26,152 bases of DNA from DATDCY01 sp964513745 (GTDB taxonomy: Bacteria; JAUVQV01; DATDCY01), in the NCBI GenBank assembly GCA_964513745.1, contig CAZEOK010000037.1:1-26152 (forward strand), read 5' to 3'. Made by a program: the position numbers and the translations under genes. Position 1 is the first letter of the stretch, and each line of letters opens with the position of its first letter. Positions 1 to 7,660 of this stretch are shown here, one piece after another. The notes below the pieces were generated by a model that was not told the DNA's origin, searched no databases, and worked only from the letters and a program-made list of their open reading frames with translations.

Positions 1-943
1 CGGCGTGGATCAGCACCGGCTGGCCCTCGACGGAGTAGCAGAGGGTCGGGTTGATCGTGTTGCGCATCCAGGCGGTCATCGCGCCGGCGACGTCGAGGTC
101 GGAGGTCGTGATCGGCTTGCCCGTGCGGTCGTAGGCGACCGTCATCTTGCCGATGCGGTCGCGCATGTCGGCCAGATCGCGCGAGACGGCGAGGATCGCC
201 ATCAGCTCCGAGCCGACCGCGATGCCGAAGCGCGACTCCATCGGGTAGCCGTCCTTCTTGGTCCCGAGGCCGATGGTGATCTTGCGCAGCGCCTGCGCGC
301 AGAAATCTATGACCCAGCCCATCTCGACGTTCTTCGGGTCGATGTCGAGGCGGCGCAGGCCGCGCTTGGTCAGCTCCTCATCGGTGTAGTTGCACTCGTG
401 CTGCAGGCGCGAGGTCAGCGCGACCATCCCCAGGTTATGGGCGTTCATGATGTCGTTGATGTCGCCGGTCAGGCCGAGCGAGAACTCCGTCATCGGGATC
501 AGCAGCGCGTTGCCGCCGCCGGCCGCGGTCCCCTTGACGTTCATCGTCGGGCCGCCCGAGGGCTGGCGCAGCGCGCCGCCGACGTTCAGGCCCTTGACGC
601 CGAGCCCCTGCACGAGCCCCATGGACACGGTGGTCTTGCCCTCGCCGAGGGGCGTCGGGGTGATCGCGGTGACCTCGATGTATTTGCCGTCCGGCCGGTC
701 CTTGAGCCGGTTCATGATCTTGATGAAGTCGAGCTTGGGAGTGCGGCCGTACGGGATGACCTCGTCCTTGAGCAGGCCGAGCTTCTCGGCCCACTCATCG
801 GGCCCCGGCAGGAATTTCATCGCTTCCTTGGCGATCTCGAAGTCCTTGAACTTCGTCGGGTCCATCGACCGCGGGTTGTACGTCCCCTTGCCCGCTGCGC
901 TCTTGCCCGCGGACGACTTGGAAGTTTTCTTGGCTGTTGTCAT
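1..943 (-). CDS. fhs: Formate-tetrahydrofolate ligase, 5' part (3' end beyond window)
   Basis: Catalyses ATP-dependent joining of formate to tetrahydrofolate to give 10-formyl-THF, the entry of formate into the methyl branch of the Wood-Ljungdahl pathway. About 314 N-terminal residues are visible of a family usually near 550-590. The P-loop-like signature TPLGEGKTT is at about residues 95-103, followed by GGALRQPSGGPTMNVKG and the conserved TGDINDIMNAHNL. The first 20 residues form a Lys/Ser/Ala-rich leader. The start ATG at 943 has a strong ribosome site (AAGGGGGG) a few bases upstream. It lies 67 nt after cooS on the same strand, across a hairpin terminator, so its expression may be partly separate from acsB-cooS. 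No stop codon is seen because the gene leaves the window at base 1. Confidence 0.97.
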   Translation of the reverse strand, partial: MTTAKKTSKSSAGKSAAGKGTYNPRSMDPTKFKDFEIAKEAMKFLPGPDEWAEKLGLLKDEVIPYGRTPKLDFIKIMNRLKDRPDGKYIEVTAITPTPLGEGKTTVSMGLVQGLGVKGLNVGGALRQPSGGPTMNVKGTAAGGGNALLIPMTEFSLGLTGDINDIMNAHNLGMVALTSRLQHECNYTDEELTKRGLRRLDIDPKNVEMGWVIDFCAQALRKITIGLGTKKDGYPMESRFGIAVGSELMAILAVSRDLADMRDRIGKMTVAYDRTGKPITTSDLDVAGAMTAWMRNTINPTLCYSVEGQPVLIHA

Positions 944-961
944 GATCCCCCCTTGATGCCG

Positions 962-990
962 AAAAGCCCCTGCCCGCGGGGGCAGGGGCT
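962..990 (-). terminator. Rho-independent terminator (or attenuator) after cooS
   Basis: A perfect 11-bp inverted repeat, AGCCCCTGCCC at 965-975 and its complement at 980-990, with a 4-nt loop. On the minus strand it is followed by TTTT (965-962). It starts 21 nt downstream of the cooS stop and ends just before the fhs ribosome site. The short T run suggests partial termination, which would lower fhs relative to acsB-cooS. The stem is palindromic, but the T run is present only for minus-strand transcription. Confidence 0.7.
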
Positions 991-1010
991 CCGTGGTGAA
1001 CGCTGCCCGG

Positions 1011-3002
1011 CTACTGGAGCCCGATGTGCGGCTTCGCGATCTTCTCGATCTCGCGGCGGGCGGCCATGTCCATCAGCACCTTCTCGGTGCCGAACTTGCC
1101 CGACTCCCACTTCTTGAGCTTGAGCGCCGCCCGGGCCTTGTCGATGTAGTCCAAAGCCAGGTCGAGCATCTTTTGCTGGTCCGGCTCGAAGTGGAACGCG
1201 CCCTTGTAGCGCTCGAACCAGGTCTCGGTCAGGATCTTGGTGACCTCCGTGCTGGCCTCGACCGGCGACTGGCCGCCGAAGATGACCGGCACGCCGGAGG
1301 CCGCGAAGTAGCAACCGATCGCGATCGCCTTCTCGCTCATCCACTCCGGCGCGATGCCGACCGCCGGCATGCCGCCGATCTCGTCGGAGAGGCCGCCCTC
1401 GGCGGCCATCGCGGTGGCGATGGTCAGGATGCGCGAGTTGTCGACGCAGGCGCCCAGGTGCAGGATCGGCGGGATGCCGATGGCTTCGCAGACCTCGCGC
1501 AGGCCGGGGCCGGCGTGCTCCATGGCCATCTCCGGCGTCAGATACCCGGAGGTGCCGCAGGCCGCCGAGCCGCAGCCGGTGGAGACGATCAGCACGTCGC
1601 GCTTGATCAGTTCGGTCGCGATGAACTTGTGCAGCGCCGTCGCGTTGACGCGCGGATTATCGCAGCCGGCGAGGCCGACGACGCCGCGCACGCGGCCGGC
1701 GGCGATCGCGTCGTTGAGCGGCCGGAAGGAGCCGCGCCACTTGCCGCCCTGCATGTACTCGATGTACTCGTGCGAGAAGCCGGCGATCATCGAGTACTTC
1801 TGCGTGACGTGCTCGCCCTTGGTCGTGCGGTTCGGGTAGTTGTCGATGCCGAGCTTGACGATCTTCCGGGCGATCTCCTTGGCGTGGTGCTCGTCGAATT
1901 CGATGTGCTCGGCCCCCTGCATCTTGGCGCGATAGTTCGTCGTGATGACCTTGGTGTGGAACTTCTTCGAGACCTGGGAGATCGCCGGCATGATGCACTG
2001 CACGTCGACCGTCATCAGGTCGACCAGCCCGGTCAGGATCCCCAGCTCCTGGTTCGTGAAGCCCCCGGCGGTCGGGATGCCGTGGCGCATCAGCACCTCA
2101 TTGGCGGTGCAGCACATGCCGCCGAGGTTGATCCCCTTGGCGCCCTTGCCCTTGGCGTAGGCGATCATCTCCGGCTCGTTGACCACGTCGTAGATGATCT
2201 CGGCCAGCAGCGGCTCGTGGCCGTGGATGACGATATTGACCTCGTCCTCCTTGAAGATGCCGAAGCTCCCCTCGGCCTGGATCGGCTTGGGCGTGCCGAA
2301 GAGAATGTCGGTGATGTCGGTGGAGATCATGCACCCGCCCCAGCCGTCCGCGAGCGCGGTCCGCAGGCCCTGCGTCAGCAGGTGGTCGGGCTCGTGGTCG
2401 ACGCCGATGTTCGTGCGGTGCATCGACTCGACGACCTCGCGGTCGATGCTCCGCGGCACGATGCCGTTCTTGCGCCAGCGCTCCAGCGTCTTCTTGGGGG
2501 CGCGCAGCCGGGCGTAATTGATCTCCCCGCCCTGCTGGCGGCCGAAGTCGTTGAGGAACGTCAGGGCCACTTCCTTGCCGATGTCGTTGACGGGACGGTT
2601 GCCCGTCTCGATGCCGAGGATGCCGGCGACCTTCTTGAGCTTCTCGACGTCCTTGATCTGGAAGTCCGGGGCGTGCCCCTCGCACACCGCGAGCAGGGTC
2701 TCGACCATGCCGCGCGCATGGTCGGAATGGGCCGAGGTGCCGGCCGCGATCATCCGCACGAAGTTGCGGGCCGCGATCGTCGAGAGCGTGGCGCCGCAGA
2801 CGCCGTGCATCTGCGTCTCGGCGTCCTTGCCGGTGAGCCGGCAGGGACCCATGTTGCAGACCTTGCAGCAGGAACCGACCTTGCCGATCGGGCAGGGCTT
2901 CATCTTCTGAGCGCGGTCAAAACACGTCTCGATCTTGTTCTCGACGGACCAGTCGATAATCTGCTGCGCCCCCGGTGCGGCGCTCTGTGCCTTCGTATCC
3001 AT
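1011..3002 (-). CDS. cooS: Anaerobic nickel-iron carbon monoxide dehydrogenase catalytic subunit
   Basis: Interconverts CO2 and CO. Next to acsB it is expected to be the alpha-type partner of the CODH/acetyl-CoA synthase complex (AcsA role). The 663 residues match the family length. N-terminal Cys45, 46, 49, 54 and 69 fit the B- and D-cluster [4Fe-4S] ligands. Likely C-cluster ligands are the His pair in IHGHEPL (260/262), Cys298 (GGMCCTANE), Cys336 (DVQCIMP), Cys447 (GCDNPR), Cys477 (STGCGSAACG) and Cys519 (LGACVDNSR), so the full set appears present. Start ATG at 3002 is chosen because a GGAGG lies 8 nt upstream; the open frame runs further upstream only as a shadow of acsB. Acts in the cytoplasm with ferredoxin as electron partner (family knowledge). 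It follows acsB by 20 nt in one operon. Confidence 0.97.
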   Translation of the reverse strand: MDTKAQSAAPGAQQIIDWSVENKIETCFDRAQKMKPCPIGKVGSCCKVCNMGPCRLTGKDAETQMHGVCGATLSTIAARNFVRMIAAGTSAHSDHARGMVETLLAVCEGHAPDFQIKDVEKLKKVAGILGIETGNRPVNDIGKEVALTFLNDFGRQQGGEINYARLRAPKKTLERWRKNGIVPRSIDREVVESMHRTNIGVDHEPDHLLTQGLRTALADGWGGCMISTDITDILFGTPKPIQAEGSFGIFKEDEVNIVIHGHEPLLAEIIYDVVNEPEMIAYAKGKGAKGINLGGMCCTANEVLMRHGIPTAGGFTNQELGILTGLVDLMTVDVQCIMPAISQVSKKFHTKVITTNYRAKMQGAEHIEFDEHHAKEIARKIVKLGIDNYPNRTTKGEHVTQKYSMIAGFSHEYIEYMQGGKWRGSFRPLNDAIAAGRVRGVVGLAGCDNPRVNATALHKFIATELIKRDVLIVSTGCGSAACGTSGYLTPEMAMEHAGPGLREVCEAIGIPPILHLGACVDNSRILTIATAMAAEGGLSDEIGGMPAVGIAPEWMSEKAIAIGCYFAASGVPVIFGGQSPVEASTEVTKILTETWFERYKGAFHFEPDQQKMLDLALDYIDKARAALKLKKWESGKFGTEKVLMDMAARREIEKIAKPHIGLQ

Positions 3003-3022
3003 CTCTCGTGCCTCCGTTCCCG

Positions 3023-5224
3023 TTACTGAACGATGGGTTCCATCTCGAGGGCCGGGTGGCCCACCGAGGTCAGGTACTCGACCAGCTTCTCGGCATCCTC
3101 GCAGATCGACTCGTCCGCGATCTTGTCGAGCAGGTCCGGCACGCCGGCTTCTTCGGCGCGCTTCTTGAAGTCCTCGCCGATGCGCTCCTTGAGCGACTTG
3201 GGCATCCAGACGATGCGCTTGGGGCCGCCGTCGCCGAAGAGGAACTTCTTGCTGAAAATGAAGTTGACGCCGACGCCCATGAAACCGGGAGTCTGGGCGC
3301 CGCCGCCGACGGTCCCGGCGAGCGTCGAGAACTTCATGCCCATCGGGGTCATCCCGGTGAAGCCGCGGTTGACGATCATCACGCCGTTGGCCTCGGGAAC
3401 GACGGCGATGATGCACTCGAAGCAGCCGCAGGAGGTCATCGGGTTTTCCATGATCGTGTAGAGGTTGAGGCTCTCGACCGCCCCGCCGGAGACCTTCTGC
3501 AGGTAGCTGTCGACGCCGTCGTAGCGGCCGTAGCGGGCATCCATCAGCTGGCCCTTCGCGATCGGCTGGTTGCCGCCGGTCGGGTCGATCTCGTAGGCCG
3601 CCTTGCCGTCGAGCCAGTTGTAGGCGCCGCAGAGCCCGAGGCGCTCGGGCGTGATCACGCAGGCGTGCGCCGGCGCGAACGACTGGCAGAGCAGGCAGGA
3701 GTAGAAGGTCTCGACCGCCTCGTCGGTCATGTTGCCGAGGCGGTGGTCGCGGTCCTTGTAAGCGGCGCGCGCCTCCTCGAGCTTGGCCTTGACGTCCTTT
3801 TCGTCGATGAACAGCGTGACCTGGACCTTGTCGACGATCGAGCGGAAGGTGTGGTGGGCCATCGCGGCCTCGAGGATCCCGATGTGCTCGAGCGTGAAGC
3901 CGGCGGCCTTGGCGGCCTTGCTGATGCGCACCCAGTTGATGTCGCGCTGGCCCATGTGCCAGAGCCCCTGCGCCTCGTTGATGTTCCCGTGGATCTTGCG
4001 CTCGATGACCGACTCGAAGTCCTTCTGCATCTTGCGGCCGGCGACCTCGACCAGGATCCCGAGGGGCATCTGGCCGCCCTTCTCGTAACGCTCTTTCGCG
4101 TTCTCGCCGACGATGATGACCTTGTTGTCCTCGATCTCGTCCATCTCGCGCATGTTGACCCACTCGAAGGCCGGCGTGCGCTGCCCGCCGAACTCGATGA
4201 AGGTGTCCTCCTTGCGGATGCGCTCGCCCTCGAACGCGGGGCCGAACGCCACCGGGATCGGCGGCTTCTCGACGACGATCTTCAGGCCGCGCATCTCGAT
4301 CGCCTTCTGCACGATCTTCGTGTGGTCGAGTTCCTTGTCGACCTCCTCGTAGGTGCAGACGCCGGTCGGGTGGATGACCGGGATGTCGGTGTCCGCCAGC
4401 GCCGGGAAGCCCATGTTGATCGCGCCGGCGCCGGTCGACCAGATCATGTCGTCGAGCGGCCCGAGCACGATCGCGAACGCGAAGACCCGGTCCTTCTGAT
4501 AGAGCAGGTGTTCCTTGAAGTTCCCCGGCTTCTTGCCGCCGAAGATCAGCGACGCCCGGATCGCCCAGTCGGCGGCGTACAGGGTGTGCTCGGTGTCGGG
4601 CCCGAGCGGCACGATGCGCGCGTCCCAGCCGAGCTCGACGCCGCTGCGCAGCAGCTGCTTCGTGACGCTGTTGCCCTTCACGTTGCCCGAGAGGAAGGTC
4701 AGGATGTTCTTTTCCTGCAGCTCGCGGCAGATCTTGACCGCGATCTCGTCGCTCGGCGCGGCGCCGATGATCGCCGCGAAGCCGGGCATCGTGCCGTCGA
4801 CGAGCTGGATGCCGAGGTTGCGCTGGATCGTGTCCGAGATGAAGCCGTTGTAGACGTAGCCGGTCTCCGGGTCCGTGCAGGGCTCCTGCCCGTTGATATA
4901 GCGCAGCGCGAGGTAGACCTCCTCGGCGAACAGGGTCGCCATGCCGGAGTCGAGGGCCTCGCCGAGGTACGGCTTCCAGAGGTTGTCCTTCGGCTCCTCG
5001 TGGAGCAGTTCCTTCGCGAAGTTCAGGCCGACGCGCATGTCGCCGAGCGTTTTGACCTGGAACCCGGTCATCGCGTAAATCATCGGCAGATAGAACGCCG
5101 TGTCGGGGAATTCGAACACGAAATCCTTTCCCTTATCGGCGATTGCCTTCTGGAGCATCTTGTCGGCCCTCTCGAAGATCGAGTGAGCGCCCCTGATGGC
5201 AGCGGTGGCGATCAGTTTGGACAT
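3023..5224 (-). CDS. acsB: Acetyl-CoA synthase, CODH/ACS complex beta subunit
   Basis: Condenses CO, a methyl group from the corrinoid iron-sulfur protein and CoA into acetyl-CoA. The 733 residues are full bacterial length and include the N-terminal domain (about 1-310) that docks to CODH, which archaeal homologues lack. A-cluster ligands are all visible: Cys510, Cys513, Cys522, Cys532 and the Cys599-Gly-Cys601 pair that holds the distal nickel. This spacing equals that of the Moorella enzyme with a constant +4 offset. Start ATG at 5224 is supported by GAGGAGG ending 5 nt upstream; the longer frame to 5284 has no such site and an unlike N-terminus. First gene of the acsB-cooS unit. The corrinoid protein and methyltransferase genes (acsC, acsD, acsE) are not in the window and may lie beyond fhs. 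Confidence 0.97.
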   Translation of the reverse strand: MSKLIATAAIRGAHSIFERADKMLQKAIADKGKDFVFEFPDTAFYLPMIYAMTGFQVKTLGDMRVGLNFAKELLHEEPKDNLWKPYLGEALDSGMATLFAEEVYLALRYINGQEPCTDPETGYVYNGFISDTIQRNLGIQLVDGTMPGFAAIIGAAPSDEIAVKICRELQEKNILTFLSGNVKGNSVTKQLLRSGVELGWDARIVPLGPDTEHTLYAADWAIRASLIFGGKKPGNFKEHLLYQKDRVFAFAIVLGPLDDMIWSTGAGAINMGFPALADTDIPVIHPTGVCTYEEVDKELDHTKIVQKAIEMRGLKIVVEKPPIPVAFGPAFEGERIRKEDTFIEFGGQRTPAFEWVNMREMDEIEDNKVIIVGENAKERYEKGGQMPLGILVEVAGRKMQKDFESVIERKIHGNINEAQGLWHMGQRDINWVRISKAAKAAGFTLEHIGILEAAMAHHTFRSIVDKVQVTLFIDEKDVKAKLEEARAAYKDRDHRLGNMTDEAVETFYSCLLCQSFAPAHACVITPERLGLCGAYNWLDGKAAYEIDPTGGNQPIAKGQLMDARYGRYDGVDSYLQKVSGGAVESLNLYTIMENPMTSCGCFECIIAVVPEANGVMIVNRGFTGMTPMGMKFSTLAGTVGGGAQTPGFMGVGVNFIFSKKFLFGDGGPKRIVWMPKSLKERIGEDFKKRAEEAGVPDLLDKIADESICEDAEKLVEYLTSVGHPALEMEPIVQ

Positions 5225-5439
5225 GGTTGCCTCCTCAACAGCGGGTTTGTGTGCGGTGGCGATGCCGATCCACCAGAGTTGCACCTACTCATGCGGCCCC
5301 CCGTGCTCGATGCCGGAAGAACGCGCGGGGAACCCGGGGGCTCGCGATGTTTTCGGACGTGAAACCCGCTCGCCACCGTCTCCCAACTCCCCTTGCTAAT
5401 CCGTGGGCGTAACTTCTTATCTTACCCGTGGAGGGCGCA

Positions 5440-5468
5440 AGTTTCTCTTCGCGCAACACCTTTGTCAA
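5440..5468 (-). promoter_or_regulatory. Candidate promoter for acsB-cooS
   Basis: In the 281-nt gap between folE and acsB the minus strand has an exact TTGACA (5468-5463) followed, after 17 nt, by GAAACT (5445-5440), a poor -10 match. Just upstream is an AT-rich island unlike its surroundings, including the perfect 10-bp palindrome GTTTATAAAC (5479-5488), which could be an UP-like element or operator. Transcription from here would leave a leader of about 200 nt. I see no recognisable riboswitch in that leader. Confidence 0.3.
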
Positions 5469-5505
5469 GTCCTTAATAGTTTATAAACAATCAGGATTAC
5501 AGCGG

Positions 5506-6063
5506 CTAGCCCTTCATCAGCGCCAGCGTCTCCGCCCTGGTCTTCTCGTTATCCTTGAACATGCCCCGCACGGCGCTGGTGACCGTCTTGATCCCTGGCC
5601 GGTTGATGCCCCGCATGGACATGCACAGGTGCTCCGCCTCGATCACGACCATCACGCCAAGCGGCTTGAGCTTCTGCATGATGACGTTGGCGACCTGGGT
5701 CGTCAGCCGCTCCTGCACCTGCAGCCGCCGGGAGAGGATGTCGACCACCCGCGCGATCCGGCTCAGGCCCGTGACCCGGCCACCCTTGGGGATGTAGGCC
5801 ACATGCGCCCGCCCGATGAACGGCAGAAGGTGGTGCTCGCACAGGGAGTACAGAGGGATGTCCTTGAGCAGCACGATCTCCTCGTGCTTGTGCTCGAGGA
5901 CCACCGACAGTTCCTTCTCCGGGTCCAGCGCCAGCCCGCTGAGAACCTCCTCGTACATGTCGGCCATGCGCCCGGGCGTGTCCAGAAGGTCCTTGCGCTG
6001 CGGATCTTCCCCGACCGCCTCCAGGATCAGCCGCGCCGCCATTTTCAGTTTTTCCCGATCCAT
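5506..6063 (-). CDS. folE: GTP cyclohydrolase I
   Basis: Opens the GTP ring to 7,8-dihydroneopterin triphosphate, the precursor of both tetrahydrofolate and queuosine. The 185 residues fit the family. Zinc ligands are seen as Cys75 and His78 in SLCEHHLLPF and Cys147 in EAEHLCMSMRG. Also conserved are VQERLTTQVA and the C-terminal KTVTSAVRGMF. Start ATG at 6063 has GGGGGAAAC directly upstream; a longer frame from 6129 would run into a repeat-derived stretch and is less likely. It lies downstream of four que genes on the same strand, so it probably supplies QueD. The product also serves the folate needed by the Wood-Ljungdahl genes next door, so its position between the two units fits either role. 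Confidence 0.96.
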   Translation of the reverse strand: MDREKLKMAARLILEAVGEDPQRKDLLDTPGRMADMYEEVLSGLALDPEKELSVVLEHKHEEIVLLKDIPLYSLCEHHLLPFIGRAHVAYIPKGGRVTGLSRIARVVDILSRRLQVQERLTTQVANVIMQKLKPLGVMVVIEAEHLCMSMRGINRPGIKTVTSAVRGMFKDNEKTRAETLALMKG

Positions 6064-6108
6064 GTTTCCCCCGCCTCGTATCGGCCCGTGGTGTGTTCGC
6101 CCCGCGCC

Positions 6109-6114
6109 ATTGTA
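6109..6114 (-). promoter_or_regulatory. Candidate -10 box for folE
   Basis: TACAAT on the minus strand, 45 nt before the folE start and just past the repeat fragment at 6121-6177. No good -35 hexamer is seen at 16-18 nt spacing, so the call rests on one box. If real, folE could be transcribed apart from the que genes. Confidence 0.25.
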
Positions 6115-6120
6115 GCGCAT

Positions 6121-6177
6121 GCCTTGCATCTGGACCTTTTTGATCAGCCTGCCCGTTTCCAGTTTTTCACCAGCCTG
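6121..6177 (-). repeat. Intergenic repeat fragment between the M23 gene and folE
   Basis: On the minus strand, directly after the stop of the M23 gene, two imperfect direct copies AGGCTGGTGAAAAACT and AGGCTGATCAAAAAGG are followed by TCCAGATGCAAGGC. From memory this resembles one half of a dispersed intergenic repeat common in deltaproteobacterial genomes, of the type AGGCTGTTCAAAAAGGTCC...AAGGCG. The second half, expected as an inverted ending, is not visible here, so the copy looks truncated. The repeat assignment is recollection and inference; the internal direct repeat is seen. Confidence 0.45.
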
Positions 6178-6807
6178 CTAATGACCGTCCGGGACGGGTC
6201 CGTCGGAGTGGCTTCGACTCCAGGGGTGGCACACGATCGGCAGAGGGTCGAGCAGCTGCACGCGCGACGTGTCGCTGAGTGCCTCCCAGTCGAGCCGCGC
6301 CGGGCCGCGCCCGCGGTCGATGAGCGCCAGGGTGAGGTGCAGGTGCGGCGGCGCCGAGGGCCTGCTCCCCGAGGGGGCGGCGATGATCCCGATCTCGTCG
6401 CCATCGTGCAGCAGACCCCCGACGGCGAGACCCGGCCGCGGTTCGATGTGGCCGCAGACCGAGTGCAGCCGCCGCCCCCCGCCATCCGGCCGCCCGTGCT
6501 CGACGAACACTGATCTTCCGAGAAAATCATCGACGACCGCGACGATTTCACCCGCCCACGGCGCCGGTATGCGCGCCCCGGCACCAAGGCTCCGCCGCCG
6601 GCCCTCCCCGGTCAGATACCAGCAGATGTCCAGCCCCTGATGTTCGCTGCCGCGATCGGCCCCGCCCCGCCACCAGGCCGCGCGCTCCCCGAATCGCATC
6701 CCCGGCAGGAACTCCCAGGCCGCGAACCCCGCCGCGTCGAGGCCGTTCCAGGCGATCAGCAAAGAACTGAAATCCGACGGGGGCGGGACGAAGGGCTCCC
6801 GGATCAT
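6178..6807 (-). CDS. M23/LytM-type zinc metallopeptidase-like protein
   Basis: A 209-residue protein with a LytM-like fold signature: His56 and Asp60 in SEHQGLDI, His120 in the CGH element, and the HxH pair His155/His157 in PPHLHLTL. A hairpin-like GDEIG precedes the HxH, as in M23 endopeptidases. All zinc ligands expected for activity are present. Family members cut peptidoglycan cross-bridges or glycine-rich peptides outside the cytoplasm, but here the N-terminus (start ATG at 6807) shows no signal peptide or membrane segment. No strong ribosome site is visible, and no better in-frame start exists downstream of the queF stop. It follows queF by 34 nt in the queCEDF operon. Its link to queuosine is unknown and may only be shared transcription. 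Confidence 0.8.
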   Translation of the reverse strand: MIREPFVPPPSDFSSLLIAWNGLDAAGFAAWEFLPGMRFGERAAWWRGGADRGSEHQGLDICWYLTGEGRRRSLGAGARIPAPWAGEIVAVVDDFLGRSVFVEHGRPDGGGRRLHSVCGHIEPRPGLAVGGLLHDGDEIGIIAAPSGSRPSAPPHLHLTLALIDRGRGPARLDWEALSDTSRVQLLDPLPIVCHPWSRSHSDGPVPDGH

Positions 6808-6841
6808 CGCCGTCGATCGTCGCGGCCGCGCTGCCGGCGGA

Positions 6842-7264
6842 TCAGTCGCGCTCCCCGGCAGGGCGCCTGCCGTGCTCGGCGGCAACCTCGAGCGCGATGC
6901 CCCCGCGAGGCTGCATGCTGCACGAGACCCGCATCCAGCCGGGGGCGCAGGCGCCGACGAGGTCGTCGAGCATGCGATTCGCGAGGTCCTCGGCGAAGAG
7001 CCCCGTGTCGCGGAAGCTGAAGAGATAGAGCTTGAGCGACTTCGACTCGATGCAGCTGTTGGCGGGGACATATGCGATGGTCACCCGGTAGAAGTCCGGC
7101 TGCCCCGTCACCGGGCAGAGGCTGGTCACCTCGCCGGTCTCGAAGCGGATGATATAGGGCCGGCCGGGCCTCGGATTCGGGAAGGTGTCGAGCAGCCCGG
7201 GATCGAGCGTGCGCGGATACTGCGTCCCGCCCGGCTTGAGATGCTTCAGATCGTCCATCGCCAC
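6842..7264 (-). CDS. queF: NADPH-dependent 7-cyano-7-deazaguanine reductase (preQ1 synthase)
   Basis: Reduces the nitrile preQ0 to the amine preQ1, the last free-base step of queuosine synthesis, in the cytoplasm. The 140 residues make it the short, single-domain (type I) form. The catalytic Cys50 lies in TSLCPVTGQPDFY with Asp57 seven residues on, and the QueF signature CIESKSLKLYLFSFR follows at 71-85. The start is taken as GTG at 7264, because GGAGG lies 7 nt upstream; the ATG two codons further is too far from it. Sits 22 nt after queD, in the operon queC-queE-queD-queF. Confidence 0.96.
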   Translation of the reverse strand: MAMDDLKHLKPGGTQYPRTLDPGLLDTFPNPRPGRPYIIRFETGEVTSLCPVTGQPDFYRVTIAYVPANSCIESKSLKLYLFSFRDTGLFAEDLANRMLDDLVGACAPGWMRVSCSMQPRGGIALEVAAEHGRRPAGERD

Positions 7265-7286
7265 AACCTTTCCTCCGGGGATCGGC

Positions 7287-7655
7287 TCACCCGGTTTCCT
7301 GCTCGCCTCGGTAGGAACACCCCGCCGTCTCGGTCTCCCAGATCACCACCCGGGAGAGCAGGGGGAGCGCCGGCTTGAGACGCCGCCAGATCCACCGGGC
7401 CATGTTCTCGCTGGTCGGGAGCTCCAGGCCTTTTATTTCGTTGAGGTGAGAGTGGTCCAACTCCAGCAGGAGCGGTTGAAAAGCCCGCTCCAGATCGGCG
7501 AAATCCATGACCCATCCCCGGCTGGCATCCACGGGGCCGATGGCGTGAATCTCCACCCGCCAGGAGTGGCCATGGACCTTGCGGCAGGGGTGTCCCGACG
7601 GCAGATGGGGCAGGCTGTGCGAGGCCTCGATCCTGAACCGGCGAAAGATCTCCAT
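7287..7655 (-). CDS. queD: 6-carboxy-5,6,7,8-tetrahydropterin synthase
   Basis: Converts dihydroneopterin triphosphate, the FolE product, to 6-carboxytetrahydropterin. 122 residues, the usual length. Zinc ligands are His13 (ASHSL) and His28/His30 (HGHSW); the catalytic Cys24 is in the CxxxHGH motif. DHSHLNE and the C-terminal ETETAGC are also typical. Start ATG at 7655 gives a family-like N-terminus (MEIFRRFRIEASH); the open frame to 7724 lies inside queE. It begins 5 nt after the queE stop, so translation is probably coupled. Confidence 0.96.
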   Translation of the reverse strand: MEIFRRFRIEASHSLPHLPSGHPCRKVHGHSWRVEIHAIGPVDASRGWVMDFADLERAFQPLLLELDHSHLNEIKGLELPTSENMARWIWRRLKPALPLLSRVVIWETETAGCSYRGEQETG

Positions 7656-7660
7656 GCTGC

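Noticed and set aside
1011..4163. A 1050-codon minus-strand open frame suggesting an acsB-cooS fusion
   Set aside because: The upstream part is acsB read in the wrong frame. A clear ribosome site and family-like N-terminus place the cooS start at 3002.
5225..5284. A longer acsB start at 5284
   Set aside because: It would add 20 residues with no family similarity, and the start at 5224 has GAGGAGG at proper spacing.
2975..5362. Long plus-strand frames antisense to cooS and acsB
   Set aside because: Same shadow effect. The composition is Asp/Arg/Val/Leu-rich without family motifs, and the opposite strand carries intact metal-site motifs.
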